From Burkholderiaceae bacterium (GTDB lineage Bacteria > Pseudomonadota > Gammaproteobacteria > Burkholderiales > Burkholderiaceae_C): a stretch of 48,169 nucleotides of DNA. Location: NCBI GenBank assembly GCA_025458585.1, contig JALOSD010000012.1, positions 1 to 48,169 of the forward strand, given 5' to 3'. Below the pieces are notes generated by a model that made no database searches, was not told where the DNA came from, and worked only from the letters and a program-made list of their open reading frames with translations. The first letter of the stretch is position 1, and each line of letters starts with the position of its first letter. Below, in pieces: positions 8,031-16,041 of the stretch. A program made the translations under genes and the position numbers.

Positions 8031-8708
8031 ATGCCCGGCACCCCGCTGCCCTTCACGCGCGCCCAGCTGCGCTCGGCGCCGCGCGAACTGCTGCGCGAAG
8101 GCCGGTGGGCGAACGCGCGCGTGAGCAGGGTGACGCTCGACGGCGTCGACTGGGTCGTCAAGGACTTCGCGCCGCGCGCCTGGTGGGTGCGCCAGCTCGT
8201 CGGCCGCTTCCTGCTGCGCCGCGAGCTGCGTGCGCTCGACCGCCTGCACGGGCTCGCCGGCGTGCCGGCGCAGGCGTTCCGCGTCGACGCGTTCGCGCTC
8301 GCCGCGCGCTTCACGCCCGGCGTGACGCTGAACCACGCGCCGCCGCAGGCGCTGAACGCCACCTTCTTCGTCGCCCTCGAGGCGCTGTTCGACGCCATCC
8401 ACGCCCGCGGTCTCGTCCACCTCGACTCGCGCGGCGCGCGCAACCTGCTGCTGACGCCGCAGGGCACACCGGCGGTGATCGACTTCCAGGCGGCGCTCGC
8501 CACCGGGTGGATGCCGGCGCCGCTGCGCCGGCGGCTCGAGGCGATCGACACCAGCGGCGTCTACAAGAACTGGCTGCGGCTGGCGCCCCAGTCGCTCGAC
8601 GCCGGGCGCCGCGCCCGGCTCGAGCAGGCGACGCGCTGGCGGCGTCTGTGGGTCGGCCGCGGCTACTTCGGTGTCCCGAAGCACCGCCCACCGGAAACCG
8701 AGAAATGA
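8031..8708 (+). CDS. Small WaaP/RIO-like kinase
   Basis: A 225-residue protein with a reduced kinase fold like the lipopolysaccharide-core heptose and Kdo kinases. Visible elements are WVVKDF with the likely ATP-binding Lys44, a following Glu65 in RRELRALD, the catalytic loop HLDSRGARN (His130, Asp132, Asn138), and the metal-binding Asp151 in VIDFQ. It probably phosphorylates a lipid-linked sugar or other small membrane-associated substrate in the cytoplasm. The C-terminus ends HRPPETEK, and its stop overlaps the ATG of the next gene (ATGA). That coupling with an isoprenylcysteine-methyltransferase-like protein is the only functional hint. Protein substrates cannot be excluded. Confidence 0.75.
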   Translation: MPGTPLPFTRAQLRSAPRELLREGRWANARVSRVTLDGVDWVVKDFAPRAWWVRQLVGRFLLRRELRALDRLHGLAGVPAQAFRVDAFALAARFTPGVTLNHAPPQALNATFFVALEALFDAIHARGLVHLDSRGARNLLLTPQGTPAVIDFQAALATGWMPAPLRRRLEAIDTSGVYKNWLRLAPQSLDAGRRARLEQATRWRRLWVGRGYFGVPKHRPPETEK

Positions 8709-9277
8709 TCGACGCCATCAAGTCCCTGTTCGCCCAGCCGCAGCTGCGGCGCTTCGTCGTCACGATGCGCGTGCCACTCGTGATCGTCGCGCTGCTGCTG
8801 CTGCTGCCGTTCGTCAGGCGCGAGTGGCTGCTCGTCGGCTTCGTCGTGTCGATGATCGGCGAGGCGATCCAGCTGTGGTGCTTCGCGTCGCTCGACAAGA
8901 ACTCCGACCTCGCGGCGCGCGGCCCCTACACGATGGTGCGCAACCCGATGTACCTCGGGCGCTTCTTCATCATCGCCGGCTTCCTGCTCGTGCTCGGCCA
9001 GCCGTGGCTGCTGCTGCCGTACACGATCGTCTACTGGCTGTACATGGATTCGCGCGTGAGTCGCGAGGAGGCCCTGCTGCGCAAGCTCTTCGGCGAGTCG
9101 TACGAGCGCTACTGCGCGCAGGTGCGCCGCTTCGTGCCGGGGCGGCCGTTGCCCGGCCAGCCGGTGGCGTTCTGGAGCTGGAAGCTGTTCCGCCAGAACC
9201 ACGCCGGGCTCAACCTGGCGCTGACACTCGCCGCGTGGGCGGCGCTGGCCGCCTGGGTGGTGCTGCGGCCGGCCTGA
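8705..9277 (+). CDS. Isoprenylcysteine carboxyl methyltransferase (ICMT)-family membrane protein
   Basis: A 190-residue membrane protein with about five helices. The SAM-binding region is recognisable: GPYTMVRNPMYLGRFFIIAG, then SREEALLRKLFGESYERYCAQVRRFVP, which matches the RxP-Y and E-x-x-L-x-x-x-F-G-x-x-Y-x-x-Y pattern of the ICMT/phospholipid methyltransferase superfamily. Bacterial members methylate lipids or small hydrophobic substrates in the inner membrane. The ATG overlaps the stop of the kinase gene, so both are made together. The substrate is not known; a role in finishing a lipid modified by the upstream glycosyltransferases is inference only. Confidence 0.83.
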   Translation: MIDAIKSLFAQPQLRRFVVTMRVPLVIVALLLLLPFVRREWLLVGFVVSMIGEAIQLWCFASLDKNSDLAARGPYTMVRNPMYLGRFFIIAGFLLVLGQPWLLLPYTIVYWLYMDSRVSREEALLRKLFGESYERYCAQVRRFVPGRPLPGQPVAFWSWKLFRQNHAGLNLALTLAAWAALAAWVVLRPA

Positions 9278-9299
9278 GGCGGCGTCGGCCCGGCGCGGC

Positions 9300-10562
9300 T
9301 CAGGCCGCGGCGGCCAGCGTCACGCGCGCGAACTTGCGCTTGCCGACCTGGACGACGAACGTGCCGGGCGCGAGCTTGAGCGCCTTGTCGCTGACGACGC
9401 CGCCGTCGATGCGCACGCCGCCGCCGTCGATCAGCCGCATCGCCTCGCTCGTCGACGGCGCGAGCCCGGCCTGCTTGAGCAGCGCGCCGATCGGCAGCGG
9501 CCCGCCCGCGAGGTGCACCTCGGGGATCTCGTCGGGGATGCCGCCGCGCGCGCGCAGCTCGAAGTCCGCCTGCGCCGCCTCGGCCGCGGCGGCGCCGTGG
9601 AAGCGCGCCGTGATCTCGCGCGCGAGCAGCACCTTCGCGTCCTTCGGGTTGCGACCGGCGTCGACCTCGGCCTTGAGCTTCGCGATCTCGGCCTCGCTGC
9701 GGAAGCTCAGCAGCGTGTAGTAGCGCCACATCAGCGTGTCGCTGATCGACAGCAGCTTGGCGAACATCGTCGCCGGCGGCTCGGTGATGCCGACGTAGTT
9801 GCCCTTGCTCTTCGACATCTTCTCGACGCCGTCGAGCCCCTCGAGCAGCGGCATCGTCAGGATGCACTGCGGCTCCTGGCCGTACTCGTGCTGCAGCGCG
9901 CGGCCGACCAGCAGGTTGAACTTCTGGTCGGTGCCGCCGAGCTCGAGGTCGCTCTTCAGCGCCACCGAGTCGTAGCCCTGCATCAGCGGGTACAGCAGCT
10001 CGTGCACGCTGATCGGCAGGCCGCCCTTCAGGCGCTTGGCGAAGTCGTCGCGTTCGAGCATGCGCGCGAGCGTGTACTTGGCGGCGAGCTGGATCATGCC
10101 GCGCGCGCCGAGCGCGTCGCTCCATTCGGAGTTGTAGCGGATCTCGGTGCGTGCGGGATCGAGCACCATGCTGGCCTGGGCGTAGTAGGTCTGGGCGTTG
10201 GCCTCGATCTGCTCGCGCGTCAGCGGCGGGCGCGTCGTGTTGCGGCCCGACGGGTCGCCGATCGTCGACGTGAAGTCGCCGATCAGGAAGATGACCTGGT
10301 GCCCCAGGTCCTGAAGCTGGCGCATCTTGTTGAGCACGACGGTGTGCCCGATGTGGATGTCGGGCGCCGTCGGGTCGAGGCCGAGCTTGATGCGCAGCGG
10401 CTCGCCGCTGGCCTCGGCGCGCGCGAGCTTCGCGAGCCAGTCCGCCTCCGGCAGCAACTCGTCGCAACCCCGGCGGCTGACCGCCAGCGCCTCGCGCACC
10501 CGGTCGGTGATAGGGTGGGGCTGCTTTTCGTCATGCGAGACGGCGGTTACAGGCGCTGACAT
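9300..10562 (-). CDS. tyrS: Tyrosyl-tRNA synthetase
   Basis: This class I synthetase charges tRNA(Tyr) in the cytoplasm. The 420-residue protein shows the HIGH motif as HIGH at 70-73 (in DPTAPDIHIGHTVV), the KMSKS loop at 248-252, and a C-terminal S4 RNA-binding domain of about 65 residues from GGPLPIGALL to the end. The DPTAPDIHIGHTV wording marks the TyrZ-like subclass common in proteobacteria. It is convergent with the methyltransferase gene and divergent from the M23 peptidase gene, with a 136-bp promoter region between the latter two. Confidence 0.97.
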   Translation of the reverse strand: MSAPVTAVSHDEKQPHPITDRVREALAVSRRGCDELLPEADWLAKLARAEASGEPLRIKLGLDPTAPDIHIGHTVVLNKMRQLQDLGHQVIFLIGDFTSTIGDPSGRNTTRPPLTREQIEANAQTYYAQASMVLDPARTEIRYNSEWSDALGARGMIQLAAKYTLARMLERDDFAKRLKGGLPISVHELLYPLMQGYDSVALKSDLELGGTDQKFNLLVGRALQHEYGQEPQCILTMPLLEGLDGVEKMSKSKGNYVGITEPPATMFAKLLSISDTLMWRYYTLLSFRSEAEIAKLKAEVDAGRNPKDAKVLLAREITARFHGAAAAEAAQADFELRARGGIPDEIPEVHLAGGPLPIGALLKQAGLAPSTSEAMRLIDGGGVRIDGGVVSDKALKLAPGTFVVQVGKRKFARVTLAAAA

Positions 10563-10698
10563 GCTGGGCGGGGCTCTTCCGGGGATCCGGAGCGCGGAAC
10601 GGCCGCTATACTGCGCCGGTCACGGTTCCTTCACAAGAACAGGACAGCCGGAGCGGGGTCCGGGCGGCTGGAGATTCTAGCCACCGTCGGGGCCTGTC
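10563..10698 (+). promoter_or_regulatory. Divergent tyrS / M23 peptidase promoter region
   Basis: TATACT at 10607-10612, inside GCCGCTATACTGCGCC, is a good -10 hexamer on the plus strand and would give the M23 peptidase gene an 80-base leader. I see no matching -35 box at 16-18 bases. The same CTATACT wording is found on the minus strand ahead of rplM, which supports reading both as promoters. Confidence 0.4.
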
Positions 10699-12138
10699 AT
10701 GGACCACACACCGTCGCCGCGGCGCGGTGTCGATCGATCCGGGGGCAACCCCGCCACGCCATTGGAATCGCTGGACTGGCTGCAGCGCCGCGCGGCGCGC
10801 GCAAGAACGTTGATCTCGACGCACCCGCGCGCGCTGGCCGCCGGCGTCAGCGCGGCCCTGCTCGGCTTCGCCGCGACCGCCTTCGGCATCGCGCCGCTGG
10901 CGCCCGATGCGGCGGAACTGCCGCGCCAGGTGATCACCGAAACCGTCGAGGCGTTGCCGCTGGCGCCGCAACTCGAGGCGCTCGCCGACCATTCGCTCGA
11001 GCTCTCGCGCACCGAGATCACCCGCACCTCGGACACCGCCGACAGCCTGCTGCGCCGGCTCGGCGTCGCCGACCCGCAGGCCGCCTCGTTCCTCGCCCGC
11101 GACCCGACCGCGCGGCGCGTGCTGCAGGGGCGGCCCGGCAAGCTCGTGACGGCGCGCGCGCGTGGCGACGGCACGCTGGTCGAACTCGTCGCCCGCTTCC
11201 CCAGCGAAACGCGCGAGCTCTACGGCACCCATTTCACCCGTCTGACGGTGACGCCCGACGGCGACGGCTGGCGCGCGCAGGCCGAACTGGCGCCGCTGCA
11301 GGCGCAGGTGCGCATGGGCAGCGGCACGATCCAATCGACGCTGTTCGCGGCGACCGACGCCGCCGGCGTGCCCGATCCGGTCGCGATGCAACTCGCCGAG
11401 ATCTTCTCGACCGACATCGACTTCCACCGCGAACTGCGCCGCGGTGACACGTTCAGCGTCGTCTACGAAACGCTGACCGCCGACGGTGAACCGATCGTCT
11501 GGAACCAGGGCACGGGCCGCGTGCTCGCCTCCGAGTTCGTCAACGACGGCCGCACGCACCAGGCTGTGTGGTACCAGGGCCGCGACGGCCGCGGCGCTTA
11601 CTACGACCTGTCGGGCCAGAGCAAGCGCCGCACCTTCCTCGCCAGCCCGCTCGAGTTCTCGCGCGTGACGTCGGGCTTCGCGATGCGCATGCACCCGATC
11701 CTGCAGCGCATGCGCGCGCACAAGGGCGTCGACTACGCGGCGCCGACCGGCACGCCGGTGCGCGTGGTCGGCGACGGCGTCGTCGAGTTCGCCGGCTGGC
11801 AGAACGGCTACGGCAACGTCGTCGTCGTCGCGCACAGCAACCACCGCAAGACGCTGTACGCGCACCTGAGCCGTATCGACGTGCGCCAGGGCGAGCGCCT
11901 CGCGCAGGGCCAGCACGTCGGCGCCGTCGGGGCGACCGGCTGGGCGACCGGGCCACACCTGCATTTCGAGTTCATCGCCGGCGGCGTGCAGCAGGATCCG
12001 TTGCTCATCGCGAAGGCTTCGGAGGCCGTCAGCCTGGCGCCGACCGAGAAGCCGCTGTTCGAGCAGTTCGCGCAGACTGCGAAGCTCAAGCTCGAGGTCG
12101 CCCGCTCGGTGACGACCGCCTCGCTCGGCCGCGACTGA
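10699..12138 (+). CDS. M23 family (LytM-type) murein endopeptidase, MepM-like
   Basis: A 479-residue peptidoglycan hydrolase that would cut peptide cross-links to let the wall grow. A short cytoplasmic tail is followed by one membrane segment at about residues 45-70 (ALAAGVSAALLGFAATAFG). The middle periplasmic part resembles the MepM/OapA region, with DIDFHRELRRGDTFSVVYE. The LytM domain has the zinc ligands in HKGVDYAAPTGTPV and HLHFEF, plus GNVVVVAHSN and TLYAHL, so the active site looks complete. It lies next to anmK (16 bp apart, same strand), which recycles murein sugars, so the two form a wall turnover pair. Confidence 0.93.
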   Translation: MDHTPSPRRGVDRSGGNPATPLESLDWLQRRAARARTLISTHPRALAAGVSAALLGFAATAFGIAPLAPDAAELPRQVITETVEALPLAPQLEALADHSLELSRTEITRTSDTADSLLRRLGVADPQAASFLARDPTARRVLQGRPGKLVTARARGDGTLVELVARFPSETRELYGTHFTRLTVTPDGDGWRAQAELAPLQAQVRMGSGTIQSTLFAATDAAGVPDPVAMQLAEIFSTDIDFHRELRRGDTFSVVYETLTADGEPIVWNQGTGRVLASEFVNDGRTHQAVWYQGRDGRGAYYDLSGQSKRRTFLASPLEFSRVTSGFAMRMHPILQRMRAHKGVDYAAPTGTPVRVVGDGVVEFAGWQNGYGNVVVVAHSNHRKTLYAHLSRIDVRQGERLAQGQHVGAVGATGWATGPHLHFEFIAGGVQQDPLLIAKASEAVSLAPTEKPLFEQFAQTAKLKLEVARSVTTASLGRD

Positions 12139-12154
12139 CGTCACCGGCGCGCCG

Positions 12155-13282
12155 ATGCCGCGCTACGTGGGCCTGATGTCGGGCACGTCGCTCGACGGCC
12201 TCGACGCGGTGCTCGTCGAACTCGACGACGCGGCGCCGCCGCTGCGCATCGACGTGCTCGGTCACCTCCACGCCCCTTACCCGTCGGACCTGCGCGACGA
12301 ACTGCGCGCGTTGAACCGCCCGGGCGACAGTGAGCTCCACCGCGCCGCCGTCGCCACGCGGCGCCTCGTCGACCTCGCCGGCGCGCTGGTGCGAAGCCTG
12401 CTCGCCGGTGCGAACGTCGACGCACGCGCGGTGCGCGCGATCGGCTCGCATGGCCAGACGGTGCGCCACCGACCGCCTGCCGAGGGTGTCGACGCACCGT
12501 ACACGATCCAGCTCGACGACGGCGCGCGGCTCGCCGAGCTGACCGGGGTCGACGTCGTCTGCGACTTCCGCCGCCGCGACCTCGCGGCCGGCGGCCAGGG
12601 CGCGCCGCTGGTGCCGGCGTTCCACGCTGCGCTGTTCGCGCGGCCGGGCGTCGACGTCGCAGTGCTCAATGTCGGCGGCTTCGCCAACCTCACGCTGCTG
12701 CACGCCGACGGCACCGTCGCCGGCTTCGACTGCGGGCCCGGCAACGTGCTGCTTGACCTGTGGTGCGAGCGCCACCGCGGTGAACGCTTCGACGACGGCG
12801 GCCGCTGGGCGGCCGCGGGGCGCGTCGACCCCTGCCTGCTCGCGGCGCTGCGGCAGGACGACTACTTCGCGCGGCCGCCGCCCAAGAGCACCGGCCGCGA
12901 CCACTTCGACGCCGCCTGGCTCGACACGCGCCTGCGGCGCCTCGACGTGCCGCTGGAGCCTGTCGACGTGCAGGCGACGCTGCTCGAGTTCACGGCCTCG
13001 ACGGTCGCCGACGACCTGCGCCGCCACGCGCCGCGCACGCAGCACCTGCACGTGTGCGGCGGCGGCGCGCGCAACACGGTGCTGCTCGACGCCCTCGCGC
13101 GACGCCTGCCGGGCGTCGCGGTGGCGCCGACCGACGCCAGCGGGCTGGCGGCCACGCAGGTCGAGGCCGTGGCCTTCGCCTGGCTCGCGCATGCCCACCT
13201 CGAGCGTCAGCCGGGCAACCGGCCGGAGGTGACCGGCGCGCGCGGCCCGAGGGTGCTCGGCGCGCTCTATCCGAAGGGCTGA
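12155..13282 (+). CDS. anmK: Anhydro-N-acetylmuramic acid kinase
   Basis: AnmK opens and phosphorylates 1,6-anhydro-MurNAc released during wall turnover, giving MurNAc-6-phosphate for recycling. The 375-residue length is normal. Family blocks are GLMSGTSLDGLD at residues 6-17, the RPGDSELHR and SHGQTVRH segments, NVGGFANLT, FDCGPGNVLLD and CGGGARN for nucleotide and sugar binding, and the C-terminal VTGARGPRVLGALYP. It sits 16 bp behind the M23 peptidase gene and ends at a hairpin shared with the convergent erpA gene. Confidence 0.96.
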   Translation: MPRYVGLMSGTSLDGLDAVLVELDDAAPPLRIDVLGHLHAPYPSDLRDELRALNRPGDSELHRAAVATRRLVDLAGALVRSLLAGANVDARAVRAIGSHGQTVRHRPPAEGVDAPYTIQLDDGARLAELTGVDVVCDFRRRDLAAGGQGAPLVPAFHAALFARPGVDVAVLNVGGFANLTLLHADGTVAGFDCGPGNVLLDLWCERHRGERFDDGGRWAAAGRVDPCLLAALRQDDYFARPPPKSTGRDHFDAAWLDTRLRRLDVPLEPVDVQATLLEFTASTVADDLRRHAPRTQHLHVCGGGARNTVLLDALARRLPGVAVAPTDASGLAATQVEAVAFAWLAHAHLERQPGNRPEVTGARGPRVLGALYPKG

Positions 13283-13289
13283 AAGCGGT

Positions 13290-13311
13290 GCGGCCGCCCG
13301 CAGGCGGCCGC
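13290..13311. terminator. Hairpin between convergent anmK and erpA
   Basis: GCGGCCGCC (13290-13298), loop CGCA, GGCGGCCGC (13303-13311): a perfect 9-bp stem placed 8 bases after the anmK stop and 24 bases after the erpA stop. There is no T-tract on either side, so it may act as a weak bidirectional terminator or as an mRNA 3' end stabiliser. Confidence 0.55.
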
Positions 13312-13334
13312 GAACGACGGCGGTACTCCGCCGC

Positions 13335-13709
13335 TCAGGCCGAGAAGCTCGACCCGCACCCGCAGGTCGTCGTCGCGTTCGGGTTCTTGATCACGAACTG
13401 CGCGCCTTGGAGGTCTTCCTTGTAGTCGATCTCGGCGCCGACGAGGTACTGCAGACTCATCGCGTCGATCAGCAGCGTGACGCCGTTCTTCGACATCTGC
13501 GTGTCGTCGTCGTTGACGACCTCGTCGAAGGTGAAACCGTACTGGAAGCCCGAGCAACCACCGCCCTGCACGAACACGCGCAGCTTCAGCTCGGGGTTGC
13601 CTTCCTCGTCGACGAGCTGCTTGACCTTGTCGGCGGCGCTGTCGGTGAAGATCAGCGGTGCGGGCATCTCGCTCGTGGTCTCGGGGGCCAGTTCGGCAAC
13701 GGCATTCAT
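13335..13709 (-). CDS. erpA: Iron-sulfur cluster insertion protein ErpA
   Basis: An A-type carrier that passes [4Fe-4S] clusters to target enzymes. The 124-residue protein has the three conserved cysteines: Cys52 in GGGCSGF and Cys116 and Cys118 in CGCGSSFSA. The acidic DEVVNDDDT segment is typical of proteobacterial ErpA. I chose the ATG at 13709 because GGAGA lies 6 bases upstream of it; the longer frame from 13760 adds 17 unrelated residues. It is transcribed alone, towards the convergent anmK. Confidence 0.95.
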   Translation of the reverse strand: MNAVAELAPETTSEMPAPLIFTDSAADKVKQLVDEEGNPELKLRVFVQGGGCSGFQYGFTFDEVVNDDDTQMSKNGVTLLIDAMSLQYLVGAEIDYKEDLQGAQFVIKNPNATTTCGCGSSFSA

Positions 13710-14056
13710 CGGCAGTCTCCAGTCAGCAGTTCGACATCGGCCGGCATGGCACACCGGCACCAGCGGGCGTCCGGGCCACGGCTATGCGCGGCCCCTCCAA
13801 CTCTACGGCAGGTGGGGCCCCGCACCCAGCGTTCAAGCCGCGCGCGGGATCGATACCTGCTTAGCCCACCATCCCGTACGCATGATCCCACGCGGCGTGC
13901 CGACCTTGCCACAAACGCGGGCTTTGGGCCCGCACCGTCGTGACTCGTCGGCAGCATCGTGCACGGAATCCGCATGCACGAAGGCCGCCCGCAGGCGGCC
14001 TTCGAACGGCGTTCGGCCCGTCCCGTGCGGCGGCCTGCCCGCCCGGCGGTCGAGGC
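13710..14056. other. Gene-free region between erpA and rpsI
   Basis: These 347 bases contain the erpA upstream region and the 3' end of the ribosomal protein operon. I see no coding frame with codon use like the neighbours, no tRNA and no clear promoter. The GC-rich hairpin at 13981-14002 and a smaller one, GCGGGC with GCCCGC at about 13917-13933, are the only structures. Confidence 0.6.
13981..14002 (-). terminator. Hairpin after rpsI
   Basis: AAGGCCGCC, loop CGCA, GGCGGCCTT form a perfect 9-bp stem 55 bases downstream of the rpsI stop. No T-run follows on the minus strand. Its core GGCCGCCCGCAGGCGGCC is identical to that of the hairpin at 13290-13311, so both probably have the same role as gene-end signals. 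Confidence 0.5.
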
Positions 14057-14449
14057 TCAGCGCTTGCTGAACTGCTTGCGCCGGCGCGCGCCGTGCAGGC
14101 CGACCTTCTTGCGCTCGACCTCGCGCGCGTCGCGCGTCACGAAGCCGGCGTGGCTGAGATCGGGCTTGAGCGTCGCGTCGTAGTCGATCAGCGCGCGCGT
14201 GATGCCGTGTCGCACCGCACCCGCCTGTCCCGACTCGCCGCCGCCGTGCACGTTGACCTTGATGTCGAACGTCTCGCCGTGGTTCGTCAGCAGCAGCGGC
14301 TGCTTGACGATCATGATCGACGTCTGGCGGCCGAAGTACTGGTCGACCGGCTTGCCGTTGACGACGATGTTGCCGCTGCCCTTCCTGATGAACACCCGAG
14401 CCACCGACGACTTGCGGCGGCCGGTGCCGTAGTTCCAGTTTCCGATCAT
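14057..14449 (-). CDS. rpsI: 30S ribosomal protein S9
   Basis: S9 sits in the head of the small subunit, and its C-terminal tail reaches the P-site tRNA. The 130-residue protein begins MIGNWNYGTGRRKSSVARV and ends in the usual basic tail, ARRRKQFSKR. The segment GGGESGQAGAVRHGI is diagnostic. It lies 11 bp behind rplM in the standard two-gene operon. Confidence 0.98.
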   Translation of the reverse strand: MIGNWNYGTGRRKSSVARVFIRKGSGNIVVNGKPVDQYFGRQTSIMIVKQPLLLTNHGETFDIKVNVHGGGESGQAGAVRHGITRALIDYDATLKPDLSHAGFVTRDAREVERKKVGLHGARRRKQFSKR

Positions 14450-14460
14450 CGCGCCGCTCC

Positions 14461-14889
14461 TCAGATCTCGAGTGCCTTGGGCTGCTGCGCGGCGTGCGGA
14501 TGCTCGGCGCCTGCGTAGACCTTCAGCTTCTTCACCATCGCGTAGCCCAGCGGGCCCTTCGGCAGCATGCCCTTGACCGCCTTCTCGAGCGCGCGACCGG
14601 GATGGCGGGCCTGCATGTCCTTGAAGGTGGTCGCGTAGATGCCACCCGGGTAGCCGGAGTGGCGGTAGTACACCTTGTCGGTGGGCTTGTTGCCGGTCAC
14701 GCGCAGCTTGGCGGCGTTGACGACGACGATGTAGTCCCCGGTGTCGACGTGAGGCGTGTAGATGGCCTTGTGCTTGCCGCGCAGTCGGCGTGCCACTTCG
14801 CTGGCAACACGTCCGAGCACCTTGTCGGTGGCGTCAATCACAAACCACTCGTGCTTCACCTCGGCCGGCTTGGCGCTGAAGGTCTTCAT
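14461..14889 (-). CDS. rplM: 50S ribosomal protein L13
   Basis: An early-assembling large-subunit protein of 142 residues. Diagnostic blocks are MKTFSAKPAEVKHEWFVIDA, LGRVASEVARRLRGKHK, YRHSGYPGG and the C-terminal MLPKGPLGYAMVKKLKVYAG. It is first in the rplM-rpsI operon. The nearest promoter-like sequence is about 185 bases upstream, which would give a long untranslated leader. Confidence 0.98.
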   Translation of the reverse strand: MKTFSAKPAEVKHEWFVIDATDKVLGRVASEVARRLRGKHKAIYTPHVDTGDYIVVVNAAKLRVTGNKPTDKVYYRHSGYPGGIYATTFKDMQARHPGRALEKAVKGMLPKGPLGYAMVKKLKVYAGAEHPHAAQQPKALEI

Positions 14890-15081
14890 GAGGGTCTTTC
14901 GTTGCAGTCGGCCGCACGCGCTGGCGGCGGCCGCACACGGCTGTTCGAAGCGGCTCGACGCGAACCTCGGCGCGGCTTATGCTGGCCGCCTCTCGGTTCC
15001 GCCGGATCACCGCGCGCCGGAAGAGTTCCGGTGCGTCGGCGTCGAGCCGTGTTTTCCCCGCCGTTTTCGGGAAAGCCGCAG

Positions 15082-15087
15082 AGTATA
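15082..15087 (-). promoter_or_regulatory. Possible -10 box of the rplM-rpsI operon
   Basis: On the minus strand this reads TATACT within CACGCTATACTCTGCGG, the best -10 hexamer in the 328-bp region between rplM and the GNAT gene. No strong -35 box is seen at the right distance. If used, transcription starts near 15075 and the leader is about 185 bases. Confidence 0.4.
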
Positions 15088-15120
15088 GCGTGCCCGGCAG
15101 TTCCCGCGCGAACCCCCCGG

Positions 15121-15177
15121 GCCGAGCTGTGGCAGGCCCGCAGCGCCCTTTGGAGCACGCGCTCCACAAAGCTCGGC
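15121..15177 (+). repeat. Long inverted repeat upstream of the GNAT gene
   Basis: GCCGAGCTGTGG (15121-15132) pairs with CCACAAAGCTCGGC (15164-15177), leaving a two-base bulge, and encloses a smaller stem, GGAGC (15152-15156) with GCTCC (15161-15165), which shares bases with the outer one so the two are alternatives. It lies 40 bases ahead of the GNAT start and far upstream of the rplM promoter. It could be a leader structure for the GNAT transcript, a terminator-like element or a protein site. Confidence 0.4.
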
Positions 15178-15217
15178 TAGTATGCGGGTTAACCCTAGTC
15201 CATCGAAAGGATTCCGC

Positions 15218-15943
15218 ATGGGCTTTCCTGGTGACATGCTCAGCCGACCCGGCCTGCGATCGCAGCGACACGGCCGCGTCGAGGACGACGCCCCCACCCC
15301 GCCCGGGCGCGAGGCGCCGGGGTTCCGGTGGATTCCAATCCGCTCGCTCGCCGAGCGCCACCGGCCGCGCATCCTCGCGCACCTGCTCGCCCTCGGCGAG
15401 GCCGACCGCTACCTGCGCTTCGGCCACGCCGCCACCGACGCGCAGGTCGGACGCTACGTCGACGGCATCGACTTCTCGCGCGACGAGGTGTTCGGCGTGT
15501 TCAACCGTCGCCTCGAGTTGATCGCGATCGCGCACCTCGCCTACATGGCGACGACGCCGAGCGCCGAGTTCGGCGTGTCGGTGCTGCCGAAGGCGCGCGG
15601 CCGCGGCTACGGTGCGCGGCTGTTCGACCACGCCGTGCTGCACGCGCGCAACCGCGGCGTCGACACGCTGATCGTGCACGCGCTGAGCGAGAACACGGCG
15701 ATGCTGCGCATCGCGCGTTCGGCCGGCGCGACGATCGAGCGCGCGGGCACGGACTCGGAGGCACGGCTGAAGCTGCCGCCGGACGACCTGGTCTCGCACG
15801 TCGGTGCCGCGGTCGAAGACGGCGCGGCCGAGATCGACTACCGCCTGAAGGCCCAGGCGCGCAGGCTCGACGGCCTGCTCGACGCGATCGCCGACGTCAA
15901 GGCGATGATCGGCAGTACGACGGGCCGAAGCGCCGTCGACTGA
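15218..15943 (+). CDS. GNAT family acetyltransferase
   Basis: A 241-residue protein with a GCN5-type acetyltransferase core that would move an acetyl group from acetyl-CoA to an unknown amine. The acetyl-CoA binding motif is the segment VSVLPKARGRGYGARLFDHA, followed by NTAMLRIARSAGA. The first 40 residues are a low-complexity charged extension. The ATG at 15218 is chosen because AAAGGA lies 6 bases upstream; the GNAT frame is open from an earlier ATG at 15182, which has no ribosome binding site. A C-terminal helix of about 60 residues follows the core. The substrate cannot be told. Confidence 0.85.
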   Translation: MGFPGDMLSRPGLRSQRHGRVEDDAPTPPGREAPGFRWIPIRSLAERHRPRILAHLLALGEADRYLRFGHAATDAQVGRYVDGIDFSRDEVFGVFNRRLELIAIAHLAYMATTPSAEFGVSVLPKARGRGYGARLFDHAVLHARNRGVDTLIVHALSENTAMLRIARSAGATIERAGTDSEARLKLPPDDLVSHVGAAVEDGAAEIDYRLKAQARRLDGLLDAIADVKAMIGSTTGRSAVD

Positions 15944-16041
15944 CGGGGACCGTCGTGCCGGGCAGCGGCGGTAACATCGGCTCACTTTCCATCGGGTCGG
16001 GGCCTCGTCGAGGTCGCCGGCCTCGACGGTTTCGCCCCCCG

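Noticed and set aside
13710..14056. A tRNA or small RNA gene in the largest gap
   Set aside because: No cloverleaf with a TTCGA-type arm, and no promoter with T-tract terminator pair, was seen.
14890..15217. A known L13 leader motif
   Set aside because: I could not match the region to any leader pattern known to me, so I describe only the long leader and the repeat.
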